Source: Rubrivivax gelatinosus IL144 (lineage in GTDB: Bacteria; Pseudomonadota; Gammaproteobacteria; Burkholderiales; Burkholderiaceae_C). Taken from it: a DNA stretch of 64,000 nt. The notes beneath the pieces were generated by a model that worked only from the letters and a program-made list of their open reading frames with translations, was not told the DNA's origin and made no database searches. The DNA lies in the NCBI RefSeq assembly GCF_000284255.1, contig NC_017075.1, forward strand, positions 1,240,001 through 1,304,000. The letters are read 5' to 3'. The first letter of the stretch is position 1, and each line of letters opens with the position of its first letter. Below are positions 1 to 6,774 of this stretch, piece after piece. Both the position numbers and the translations under genes were made by a program.

Positions 1-242
1 AGAACGCCACCGTTGCACAGCAGGTTGCTGAATGTCGCAACTTCATCCGAGATCATTCGGAAGAGTTGCGAAGGCTACAACTCCACACCGGAGCTAAGGC
101 TCGCTGGTTCAGCCTTGCATACTACCTGCCCATTGGAGAGGTGTATGCCATTTGCCCGTACTTTGAATCTGAATTCTTGGAAGAACTGGTAGGCGTCGGT
201 GCAGAGTTCGAGTTCAACGTCTTTTGCACTTCCGTCGAGTAG
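1..242 (+). CDS. Integron cassette protein, C-terminal part (5' end outside window)
   Basis: An open frame enters from the left edge (first full codon at base 3) and ends at the TAG at 240-242, giving about 79 residues that end in FEFNVFCTSVE. The stop lies about 40 bases before the first attC site, the usual layout of a cassette gene, so the + strand reading is preferred over the overlapping minus-strand frame (75-320), which starts inside attC. The pattern (charged helix, then WFSLAYYL, then two acidic strands ending in an alternating hydrophobic strand) resembles the C-terminal half of DUF4279-type immunity-like proteins, but this is only a resemblance. Function unknown. Confidence 0.6.
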   Translation, partial: NATVAQQVAECRNFIRDHSEELRRLQLHTGAKARWFSLAYYLPIGEVYAICPYFESEFLEELVGVGAEFEFNVFCTSVE

Positions 243-284
243 CGGCAACGAAATGCGCTCACTTAGTGTCAGGTTCGGCTTGTG

Positions 285-353
285 GCCTAACACCTCAGTC
301 GAGGCGAAAAATTGCAGCAAGCTGCAATTTGCGCCTCACCTCGAAAGTTAGGC
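285..353 (+). other. attC site 1 (cassette recombination site)
   Basis: The site begins with the R'' box GCCTAAC (285-291) and ends with the complementary R' box GTTAGGC (347-353). Between them is a long inverted repeat with arms around AAATTGCAGC / GCTGCAATTT, so the single strand folds to a cruciform-like hairpin as integron integrases require. Length 69 bp. It closes the first cassette and opens the next. Confidence 0.9.
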
Positions 354-359
354 CGCTCT

Positions 360-587
360 ATGAAGCTGCCGTTTCCGTCAAGCTTCACGATCGTCCGGTT
401 CACAGCCTTGGTGGTGTTCGTTGTTTCGGCGTTCTTCCTCGACAGTCGCTTCAGCATCCTCACCTTCCTTGCTTTTGTCGTCTTTCTAGGCTGCGCCGTC
501 GTTGCTATGCGGAAGGCCCGAAAGCAATTCGATGTCCGCGGCTTGAAGCGATTGCGCGACATCTTTCCGAGGAATGGCGGCCGATGA
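360..587 (+). CDS. Small cassette-encoded membrane protein, 75 aa
   Basis: The ATG at 360 lies 7 bases after the R' box of attC1, typical for cassette genes, and the frame ends at TGA 585-587. The protein starts MKLPFPSSFTIVRF and has two hydrophobic stretches (about residues 10-25 and 28-46), followed by a basic tail (RKARKQFDVRGLKRLRD). That suggests a two-helix inner-membrane protein with a cytoplasmic basic C terminus. I recognise no family. A longer version starting at 312 would begin inside attC1 and is unlikely. Cassettes often lack promoters, so expression probably depends on upstream transcription. Confidence 0.65.
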   Translation: MKLPFPSSFTIVRFTALVVFVVSAFFLDSRFSILTFLAFVVFLGCAVVAMRKARKQFDVRGLKRLRDIFPRNGGR

Positions 588-666
588 ACAATGCATGTCG
601 ATCATCGCGGGCGCGTTCGCACGGGGGCTCGCGTTGTTGGTATGTCGCCTGCGTTGATGCCGCGCG

Positions 667-724
667 GGCTAACTTGTCATCGCAGCGGACGACCTTCAGT
701 CGCCGTTGAATTTCAACGTTAGGC
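667..724 (+). other. attC site 2
   Basis: R' box GTTAGGC at 718-724, with an R''-like box GGCTAAC at 667-673 (one base off GCCTAAC). The inner boxes are partly complementary (GCAGCGGAC and GTCGCCGTTGAA). 58 bp. The 80 bases between the preceding stop (587) and this site hold nothing else I can identify. The R'' mismatch makes this the least perfect of the intact sites. Confidence 0.7.
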
Positions 725-729
725 CACGG

Positions 730-1104
730 ATGGAGATCACTGCAGCTCAGACAGAACCCGGTGAGCTCGCGGCGATTGCTGCAGAGGCAGCAGACTTGCT
801 CGCTGGCCAGCGGTTTGATGACCTGTCGACAAGATTCGGATATGCCGTAGCGTTCGGTCGGGAGCTTGCTCCGGCCCTAAAGGCCGATCTCACCACCTGC
901 CTAGACGAGCTGGGGGCTGACCGCCTGTCCTTGGTGGCGCCCACCATACGCATTAGCCGCTTCGAGCCTGGCTCGGAGTTCGTGGCTCTGGCCGAGTGCC
1001 TACTCGCGGCAGAGCCCCAAGGCCGCGTACTCTTGGAGCTCGTGGTTACTGGCCAAGGGGAGCAGCTCCACGTTACCTTGGAGCAAGTCTCGGCCGTGGC
1101 CTAA
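730..1104 (+). CDS. Cassette protein of unknown function, 124 aa
   Basis: The ATG at 730 is 5 bases downstream of the attC2 R' box, and the stop TAA (1102-1104) lies inside the R'' box of the next attC, so gene and recombination site are fused as in compact cassettes. The product (MEITAAQTEPGELAAIAAEA...) is acidic and apparently soluble, with an N-terminal helical half and a strand-rich C-terminal half (RVLLELVVTGQGEQLHVTLE). No signal peptide or membrane segment. An in-frame start at 706 would read through the attC R' box and is rejected. No family recognised. Confidence 0.7.
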   Translation: MEITAAQTEPGELAAIAAEAADLLAGQRFDDLSTRFGYAVAFGRELAPALKADLTTCLDELGADRLSLVAPTIRISRFEPGSEFVALAECLLAAEPQGRVLLELVVTGQGEQLHVTLEQVSAVA

Positions 1105-1158
1105 CAATTCGTCCAAGCCGACGTCGCTTCGCGGCGCGGCTTAACTCAGGTGTTAGGC
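1099..1158 (+). other. attC site 3, classical 60-bp type
   Basis: R'' GCCTAAC at 1099-1105, R' GTTAGGC at 1152-1158, inner boxes TCCAAGCCGACG and GCGGCTTAACTCA with the central GCTTCGCGGC hairpin. This is the compact 59-be type found in mobile integrons such as those carrying aadA, and the best-preserved site in the window. Confidence 0.95.
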
Positions 1159-1172
1159 CTCTCAGGAAATTC

Positions 1173-1919
1173 ATGACCACGCCAAGTTCAATCAGCCAAT
1201 TTCTTGCACTTCAGCAGTCAGGGATGCTCGGAGATTTTCGGGGCGAAGGAACGACCTGCTTGATTGCGACAACACCGGCCCGCCTTGCGCAGCATTCCAA
1301 GATGTATGGCTGGTCAATTTCGCATCTGGGTGGTGTGCGACCTAAGTCTGCCGTGGTCATAAAAAAGCCTGACTCCGAGCCTGAGTTGTGGGTTCGTGCC
1401 AACTACCGAGGGTATCGCAGAGCATTTCTTCGATTCCTTGATCAACACTACGGACTTCGTGAAATCAATATTCCTAAGTCGCTGCAAGTGGATCATTTGC
1501 AGCCATCTTCTCGCTTGAATGAAGGCTCCAAGCACTACTTCGTGCGTCTCGCGCTGATAAAACGAAGTATTAATGCATCGTATGGCGCAGGCTGCGAGCG
1601 ATTGCTAAACGACCGAGAACGCGAGCGAGAGTTGATTGGTGGTATTCATATGGACTGGATGGCTTATCTAAAGATCAGAGGTATTCGCCTTCCCGCCAAA
1701 GCTAGTGGCACGGATTCCTGGAAAATATGGGCGTGGCAGTGCTCAACATCTTTGGCGTCGGAAGGTTTTGACGCGATCCTTACATATGTAGGCCTTACTA
1801 CTATGCTTAACCTTGCGTTCAGAGACACATGGCAACCACTTTCGCCACACTCGTCCTTCAGGGCCGAGGCAAATGCTCACCCATCCTATGCCTGTGCCCC
1901 ACAACTGGCCGAGGCCTAA
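1173..1919 (+). CDS. Cassette protein of unknown function, 248 aa, HNH-like motif
   Basis: The ATG at 1173 follows the attC3 R' box by 14 bases and is preceded by CAGGAAA, a usable ribosome-binding site; the stop TAA (1917-1919) is inside the R'' box of attC4. The 248-residue product starts MTTPSSISQFLALQQSG. Around residues 120-130 it carries SLQVDHLQPSSRL, which looks like the VDH core of HNH-type nucleases and some polymorphic toxins; the other metal ligands are not obvious, so this is a suggestion only. The gene is clearly more AT-rich than the chromosome and uses codons rare elsewhere here. No secretion signal. Confidence 0.65.
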   Translation: MTTPSSISQFLALQQSGMLGDFRGEGTTCLIATTPARLAQHSKMYGWSISHLGGVRPKSAVVIKKPDSEPELWVRANYRGYRRAFLRFLDQHYGLREINIPKSLQVDHLQPSSRLNEGSKHYFVRLALIKRSINASYGAGCERLLNDRERERELIGGIHMDWMAYLKIRGIRLPAKASGTDSWKIWAWQCSTSLASEGFDAILTYVGLTTMLNLAFRDTWQPLSPHSSFRAEANAHPSYACAPQLAEA

Positions 1920-1989
1920 CATATCATTCAACCGGACCGCCAAAATGCCGTTTTTCGTTCAACCGCCGTGCGTGGCGGCCAGTTAATTA
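1914..1989 (+). other. attC site 4, left part, interrupted by the insertion sequence
   Basis: R'' box GCCTAAC at 1914-1920, L''-like ATTCAACCGGAC, a central stem, and the L'-like GGCCAGTTAATT ending near 1989. The expected R' box does not follow; a matching GTTGGGC (fits GTTRRRY) lies at 3583-3589 beyond the IS. Joining the two halves gives a normal attC end, so the insertion falls between L' and R'. Confidence 0.8.
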
Positions 1990-2028
1990 AAACTACAAGG
2001 GCATCCTCGCCTGTCAAGCAAAAAGAAT

Positions 2029-2059
2029 CCTTGATGAATCGATCACCGATTCATCAAGG
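2029..2059 (-). terminator. Perfect hairpin with T-run, minus strand
   Basis: The arms CCTTGATGAATCG (2029-2041) and CGATTCATCAAGG (2047-2059) are perfectly complementary over 13 bp with a 5-base loop. Read on the minus strand the stem is followed by ATTCTTTTT. It would end minus-strand transcription from the transposase and the non-coding RNA region, close to the element's end. A structural role in the guide RNA is the alternative. Confidence 0.6.
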
Positions 2060-2439
2060 CACTTTGACTGTGTGCTGCCGTTGCGCTGCCTGACGGCAAA
2101 ATAACCAAGGTGCGGACTGCACAACTACAACCGGCCTTGATGCAGCGATCGATGCTGAGGGCCCTGATGAAGGACGCGCAGGGGGCCGAGTTCGGACGCA
2201 GGGCGGCCGGTGGCCGGCCTGCACCACACGAGGGGCCGGGCTACTGGCCCGGCGCGGCCTGCAAGGGCCATTCGTTAGCCGCGGTCGCCATCACTGGCGC
2301 CGCCTGGAGTTAAACGAGCACTCCCCGCGCAGGTCCAACCTTGATCCATCAACGCAGGCGTCACGCGGTGGCAGAAACGGATTCGAGGGCGCCTTTCTCC
2401 GATGAGGTTGGCGGTTGGCTTGGGCGGCGCGGCTTGTGT
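2060..2439 (-). ncRNA. Non-coding end of the IS, candidate seekRNA/bridge RNA region
   Basis: The 380 bases between the transposase stop and the hairpin hold no convincing gene. In IS1111-group elements the structured guide RNA that pairs with target and donor ends is encoded downstream of the transposase, which is where this region lies. I infer an RNA here from that layout; I could not fold it or identify the guide loops by eye. A 67-residue + frame (2110-2313) is not supported by a ribosome-binding site. Confidence 0.35.
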
Positions 2440-3456
2440 TCAGGCCATGGGCTTGAACTCTTCGCCCTTGGCGAGCATCGCCCAGGCCATGCGCACGTTC
2501 TTGGCGGCGATGGCGACCACGGCCTTCCAATAGCCGCGGCGCTCGGCCAGCGCGGTGGCCCAGCGGCTCAGCCGGTCGTGCTTGTTGGCTGCGGCGGCCA
2601 GCACGGCGCGCGCTCCCATGATGAACAGCGTGCGCAGGTAGGCGTCGCCGGCCTTGGTGATGCGCCCGAGCCGGTTCTTGCCGCCCGAGCTGTACTGGTC
2701 GGGTGCCAAGCCCATCCAGGCGGCGAGCTGGCGGCCGTTGGCGAAGTCGTGGCCGTAGCCGATGCTGGCCAGCAGCGCGCTGGCGGTGGTCGGGCCGATG
2801 CCGGGCATGACCATGAGAGCGCGGGCGCGGTCGTCGGCCTGGGCCATCAGCCGGATGTGCTCGTCGTACGCGGCCACGCGCTCGTCCAGGCGCTGCAGTT
2901 CGGCCAGCAGGTCGCGGCACACGGTCTGCACCCAGCCGGGCACGGTGTCGAGCTGCTCGCCGGCGCGGCTGCGCACCGTGGCGGCTTTGAGCGGCAGCAC
3001 GATGCCGAACTCGCTGAGCACGCCGCGCAGGCGGTTGATGACCGCCGTGCGGGCGCACACCCAGCCCTGGCGCGCCGTATGCACCGCCAGGCGCGACTGC
3101 GCCTGCGTTGACTTGACCGGCACGAAGCGCATCGCTGGGCGCTGCAACGCCTCGCAGATCGCGGCCGCGTCGGCCGCGTCGTTCTTGCCGCGGCGCCCGC
3201 TCATCCGGGCGGGCACGACGAACTTGGGCGCCATCAGCCGCACCGTGTGGCCGAACTCCTGGAAGCGGCGCGCCCAGTGGTGCGCGCCCGAGCAGGCTTT
3301 CATGTCGATGGTGCACGGCGGCAACTTGGCCACCGCTTCGAGCAACTGGTCGCGACGCACGGCCGGGCGCACCAGCGCAGGTTTGCCGCGCTCGTCGACA
3401 CCGTGCAGGGCAAACACGTTCTTGGCCAGATCGATGCCGAGAAACAGAATCGTCAT
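2440..3456 (-). CDS. IS110/IS1111-family transposase, probable active-site mutant
   Basis: 338 residues starting MTILFLGIDLAKNVF. The ATG at 3456 is chosen because AAGGAG sits 6 bases upstream of it; an ATG at 3462 would touch that site. The N-terminal RuvC-like DEDD domain shows Asp9 (GIDLAK), then KNDAADA (Asp93, Asp96). The C-terminal Tnp_20 domain has PGIGPTTA and SSGGKNRLGRITKAGD with the expected serine. The family motif MEAC, which supplies the catalytic Glu, reads MKAC here (Lys53), a single G-to-A change. Activity is therefore doubtful even though the frame is intact. Confidence 0.9.
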   Translation of the reverse strand: MTILFLGIDLAKNVFALHGVDERGKPALVRPAVRRDQLLEAVAKLPPCTIDMKACSGAHHWARRFQEFGHTVRLMAPKFVVPARMSGRRGKNDAADAAAICEALQRPAMRFVPVKSTQAQSRLAVHTARQGWVCARTAVINRLRGVLSEFGIVLPLKAATVRSRAGEQLDTVPGWVQTVCRDLLAELQRLDERVAAYDEHIRLMAQADDRARALMVMPGIGPTTASALLASIGYGHDFANGRQLAAWMGLAPDQYSSGGKNRLGRITKAGDAYLRTLFIMGARAVLAAAANKHDRLSRWATALAERRGYWKAVVAIAAKNVRMAWAMLAKGEEFKPMA

Positions 3457-3582
3457 GGACATCTCCTTGCGTCAGCCGGGTGGAGGATCAGATTTCGCAA
3501 CCCCATCGTCGTATCGGGCGGCCGTCCTTGCCTGAGGGATAAGCTCGGGCGGGTGGGCGCTATGGGGATGTCCCTTCCATTC

Positions 3583-3589
3583 GTTGGGC
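3583..3589 (+). other. attC4 right core box R'
   Basis: GTTGGGC fits the consensus GTTRRRY and sits just outside the right end of the IS. It is the missing R' box of attC4 and marks the start of the next cassette. Confidence 0.65.
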
Positions 3590-3644
3590 CGCACAATCAT
3601 GTTTTCGAGCGCGCCTCCGTCTATTCACGCATATACACAGTCCA

Positions 3645-4028
3645 ATGCGATCTAGACTCATATCAGTCACAGTGATCATTGCGCTGGCCGCTGCAGTTGT
3701 AGGCTATTGGCTCAATCAACTACGACCAGAAGCAGAGGTTAAGGAAGCCGTGCGTCAACTCCTCACGGACCCGGAGTCCGCTCAATTCAGAGATATGGAA
3801 CGCAACTCGAAGACAGGGGCTTGGTGCGGTACCGTCAACTCTAAGAACAGACTCGGCGGCTACGTCGGATTCAACAGGTTCGTAGTTTTGCCTGACAAGA
3901 AAGTTCTCTTGGATCCCAAAGAACTACCAATACCGGAAAAATCTAGCGACATCGTTGTGCGCGGGGCTGAAATTGTCGACTTCATTCAGCTGCTCAAAGT
4001 TCACTGCCAAAAGCTCTATGCGCAGTAG
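3645..4028 (+). CDS. Cassette-type envelope protein, 127 aa
   Basis: Starts MRSRLISVTVIIALAAAVVG, an N-terminal membrane anchor or uncleaved signal, then a soluble domain containing DPESAQFRDMERN, WCGTVNSKN and GGYVGFNRFVV. The combination DPxSAxFR...CGxVNxKNxxGGYxGxxxF recurs in small hypothetical proteins of phages and proteobacteria, from memory. Two cysteines (WCGTV and VHCQK) could form a disulfide, which fits an exported location. It is the first gene after the R' box at 3583. No clear attC follows the stop, so the cassette's own downstream site is lost or degenerate. Confidence 0.7.
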   Translation: MRSRLISVTVIIALAAAVVGYWLNQLRPEAEVKEAVRQLLTDPESAQFRDMERNSKTGAWCGTVNSKNRLGGYVGFNRFVVLPDKKVLLDPKELPIPEKSSDIVVRGAEIVDFIQLLKVHCQKLYAQ

Positions 4029-4076
4029 CGGTTCGGCGCGGCCTCTCAAGAAACTCCTCCCAAGTGATTGATGTAG

Positions 4077-4409
4077 GAGGGATTTTCTGGGCGGTGGCTG
4101 AGGCTTGGCCTGCAAATAAAGATCGATGGCAGCGAGTACGGTTATTGCGTCTTCAAGGCCGGAAGCACGGAACTCGTGGTCGAGAAAGTTGCGGAAGACG
4201 CACCCGAAGAGGAGAGGATCCTGGTCGGACGATTCACCGGCTTGTCGTTCACGGTTCAAGATGTCGAAGCCTCGCATCGAGAGCTGGCCGGGCGGGGAGT
4301 GCACTTCACCGGCCCACCGGAAAGACAGTTCTGGGGCGGTACCCTCGCGACACTGCAAGATCCGTCGGGCAATGAACTTCAAATCGTTCAGTACCCCGCC
4401 ATGGCGTGA
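4077..4409 (+). pseudogene. 5'-truncated glyoxalase/VOC-family gene remnant
   Basis: After an in-frame stop at 4074-4076 the frame reads LGLQIKIDGSEYGYCVFKAG, then GLSFTVQDVEASHRELAGRG and QDPSGNELQIVQYP, ending at TGA 4407-4409. These are the second strand, middle and C-terminal metal-ligand strand of a VOC fold. The first beta-alpha module (normally about 25 residues with the FY motif) is missing, and no good start codon exists except a GTG at 4176 that would remove more of the fold. The break lies where the integron region meets core DNA, so the gene was probably truncated by cassette or deletion events. Confidence 0.65.
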
Positions 4410-4518
4410 ATCTCGACGGGGGGCGCTGCGGCAAGCCGGCTCAAGCCCCCGTCGCTAACGCCATGCGCCACATCCATTCCCGGGCGCTGCGCGTGCAGGA
4501 CAATGCCGGCCTCAGCCC

Positions 4519-5109
4519 ATGCACCACACCCTCTTCGACACCCCGGGTGTCAACCATTTGCTCCGCGGCCTCTCCCGTCTGATCCTGCGTCTGCAGGGTT
4601 GGACGGTCGAGGGGGCTCTTCCCAAGGAAGCGAGCAAGTGCGTGCTCATCGCGGCACCGCACACCAGCAACTGGGATCTGCCGTACACGCTGATGGTGGC
4701 GTTCTGTCTGCGCCTGCGCATCTACTGGCTGGGCAAGGCGAGCCTGTTTCGCTGGCCCTTCGGGCCGGTGATGCGCTGGCTGGGCGGCGTGCCGGTCGAT
4801 CGCAGCAGGAGCAACAACCTCGTCGCCTCGGCCGCGGCGGCCATCGTCGCGGCGCAGGGCCCTTTGCAACTCGTCGTGCCGCCCGAAGGCACACGAGGCA
4901 AGACCCGTCACTGGAAGACCGGGTTCTACTTCATCGCGCTCGAGGCGAAGGTTCCTATCGTCCTGGCCTACATGGACTATGCGCGCAAGGTCAGCGGCTT
5001 GGGCCCGGTGTTCGAACCGACAGGCGACATCGACCAGGACATGCAGGAGATCAAGCGCTTCTATGCCGGAGTCCGAGGCCGCAATCAAGACCAGTTCGCA
5101 TCGGACTGA
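4519..5109 (+). CDS. PlsC-like 1-acyl-glycerol-3-phosphate acyltransferase family protein
   Basis: 196 residues from ATG 4519. Motif I HTSNWD (catalytic His-x4-Asp), motif II-like WLGGVPVDR and motif III PPEGTR identify the lysophospholipid acyltransferase fold. Members transfer acyl groups to lysophospholipids or related acceptors at the inner membrane. The protein is shorter than typical PlsC (about 240) and lacks a strong N-terminal transmembrane helix, though residues 40-75 are hydrophobic. It is the first core-like gene after the integron region. Exact acceptor unknown. Confidence 0.85.
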   Translation: MHHTLFDTPGVNHLLRGLSRLILRLQGWTVEGALPKEASKCVLIAAPHTSNWDLPYTLMVAFCLRLRIYWLGKASLFRWPFGPVMRWLGGVPVDRSRSNNLVASAAAAIVAAQGPLQLVVPPEGTRGKTRHWKTGFYFIALEAKVPIVLAYMDYARKVSGLGPVFEPTGDIDQDMQEIKRFYAGVRGRNQDQFASD

Positions 5110-5287
5110 AGCCATGGCAGCAGTCGCTTTGCGCGGCTCGCTTCAGCGCGGCCTGTCACGAACAGCTCGGCGTCGCGTCCGTTCCGCCTTGTCGATGCCT
5201 GCGGTTCGACGTGGTGCGGCGCCTCGCAGCTGAGACCGGCGCCGCCGCACGCCTGACTTCCCGTCTCCCGTTTCCCCACCCCGCACC

Positions 5288-6064
5288 ATGCCCGGCCCTG
5301 ACCTCGACATCCCCCGCATCTTCAACGTCATGGAGAGCGCCCACCGCATCCACAACCCGTTCACGCCCGACAAGTTCGCCACGCTGGGCGCGGCCTTGCG
5401 TCTGCAGCCGGGCATGCGCGTGCTGGACCTCGGCTGCGGCTCGGGCGAGATGATCTGCACCTGGGCGCGCGACCACGGCATCACCGGCACCGGCGTCGAT
5501 ATGAGCCGGCTGTTCAGCGCCCAGGCCCGGCAGCGCGCCGAGGAACTGGGCGTTGCCGACCGCGTGCGCTTCATCCACGCCGACGCAGCGGGCCATGTGG
5601 CCGAAGAGAAGGTCGACGTCGCCTCCTGCGTCGGCGCCACGTGGATCGCGGGCGGCGTCGCTGGGACCGCTGAACTCCTGGCGCGCAGCCTGCGTCCCGG
5701 CGGCATCCTGCTGATCGGCGAGCCGTACTGGCGCCAGCTGCCGCCTTCGGACGCGGTCGCCCAGGGCTGCCTGGCTCACGCGGTCTCCGACTTCCTCGTG
5801 CTGCCGGAGCTGCTCGGGTCCTTCGGGCGCCTGGGCTACGACGTCGTCGAGATGGTGCTGGCCGACCAGGACGGCTGGGACCGCTACGAGGCGGCCAAGT
5901 GGCTGACGACGCGCCGCTGGCTCGAAGCCCACCCCGACGACGAGCTGGCGCCCGAACTGCGCGCCAAGCTGGCCACGGAGCCGGTGCGGTATGCGACCTA
6001 CACGCGCGAGTACCTGGGCTGGGGCGTGTTCGCGCTGATGCCGCGGCTGGGCGCTGCGGTCTGA
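5288..6064 (+). CDS. Class I SAM-dependent methyltransferase
   Basis: 258 residues from ATG 5288. Motif I VLDLGCGSGE (about residues 44-53) and the acidic strand end GTGVDMS bind S-adenosylmethionine; later motifs include FIHADA and LRPGGILLIGEPYWR. The Rossmann core takes up the N-terminal two thirds; the C-terminal part (residues 190-250, rich in Arg and Trp) probably shapes the acceptor pocket. Acceptor not predictable. The 178 bases before it hold no gene I can support. Confidence 0.85.
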   Translation: MPGPDLDIPRIFNVMESAHRIHNPFTPDKFATLGAALRLQPGMRVLDLGCGSGEMICTWARDHGITGTGVDMSRLFSAQARQRAEELGVADRVRFIHADAAGHVAEEKVDVASCVGATWIAGGVAGTAELLARSLRPGGILLIGEPYWRQLPPSDAVAQGCLAHAVSDFLVLPELLGSFGRLGYDVVEMVLADQDGWDRYEAAKWLTTRRWLEAHPDDELAPELRAKLATEPVRYATYTREYLGWGVFALMPRLGAAV

Positions 6065-6147
6065 GAGCCTAGGAGCCGAGAGCCGGAGAGGCGCGTGCCC
6101 GCGCGTTATCGTCGCCCGCTGGTCCGCAGTCGCCAGGAGTCGATGCC

Positions 6148-6690
6148 GTGAACGCCCGTGTCGTATCCGTCAGCCGCGACGCCGCGCACCGTTTCTCCAA
6201 GCCGGTGGTGCCGGCCATCACCTTGCTGGCCAGCCTCGGTGTGGAGGGCGACGCCCATTGCGGCGCCACGGTGCGCCATCGCTCGCGCGTGACGCAGAAC
6301 CCGGATCAGCCCAACCTGCGCCAGGTGCATCTGATCCCGGCCGAACTTTTCGCCGAACTGCGTGGCCGGGGTTTCGATCTGGCCCCGGGCGATCTGGGCG
6401 AGAACATCCTGAGCGAAGGTCTCGACCTGCTGTCGCTGCCCGCTGGAACGGAGCTTTTGATCGGGCCGCAGGCCCGGGTGCGACTGACCGGGCTGCGCAA
6501 CCCGTGTTCGCAGATCGATGCTTTCCGGCGTGGCTTACTTGGGGCAGTGCTGGCGCGGGCGCCCGACGGCCAGCTCGTGCGCAAGGCGGGAGTGATGGGC
6601 GTGGTGCTGGACGGTGGCGTCGTCTCTGCGGGCGATGCCATCGAGGTCCGGCTGCCACCCTTGCCGCACACTCGGCTGGACCGGGTCTGA
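6148..6690 (+). CDS. MOSC domain-containing protein
   Basis: 180 residues from GTG 6148, preceded by CCAGGAGT at a good distance. MOSC features are GVEGDAHCG near residue 34, the long APGDLGENI motif, and NPCSQID, which holds the conserved cysteine that binds sulfur or molybdenum cofactor in this superfamily. Stand-alone MOSC proteins resemble YiiM and are linked to molybdopterin-dependent detoxification of N-hydroxylated compounds. No Moco gene is adjacent, so the specific role is open. Confidence 0.88.
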   Translation: MNARVVSVSRDAAHRFSKPVVPAITLLASLGVEGDAHCGATVRHRSRVTQNPDQPNLRQVHLIPAELFAELRGRGFDLAPGDLGENILSEGLDLLSLPAGTELLIGPQARVRLTGLRNPCSQIDAFRRGLLGAVLARAPDGQLVRKAGVMGVVLDGGVVSAGDAIEVRLPPLPHTRLDRV

Positions 6691-6774
6691 GACCTCCTCG
6701 CCCCGGCCCCTCGCGACAACCGCGTCCGCGTGGTCGTCTCCGTCGGTGAACGCCGCCCCAGGTCCTCTGCTGCC

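Larger units (their letters stand above)
1990..3582 (-). mobile_element. IS1111-type (IS110 family) element inserted in attC
   Basis: The element occupies the gap between the two halves of attC4. It carries one DEDD-type transposase gene on the minus strand, a long non-coding tail downstream of it (about 440 bases) and a short upstream end (about 120 bases), the layout of the IS1111 group. Imperfect subterminal inverted repeats are visible: AAGGGCATCC at 1997-2006 and the complement of AAGGGACATCCCC at 3564-3576. There is no target duplication, as expected. The IS1111-attC group is known to target attC sites. The exact ends are uncertain by a few bases. The cargo transposase may be inactive (see its entry). 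Confidence 0.75.

Noticed and set aside
75..320. Minus-strand frame of 81 codons
   Set aside because: It starts inside attC1 and lies opposite a + strand frame with better position and codon use.
996..1172. N-terminal extension of the 248-aa cassette gene
   Set aside because: It would read through attC3 and overlap the previous gene; the ATG after the R' box is preferred.
2291..3316. Second long minus-strand frame across the IS
   Set aside because: Arg/Ala/His-rich shadow of the transposase in another frame, with no ribosome-binding site.
4031..4037. GTTCGGC as an attC R' box
   Set aside because: One base off GTTRRRY and no paired R'' or hairpin; kept only as a hint of a degraded site.
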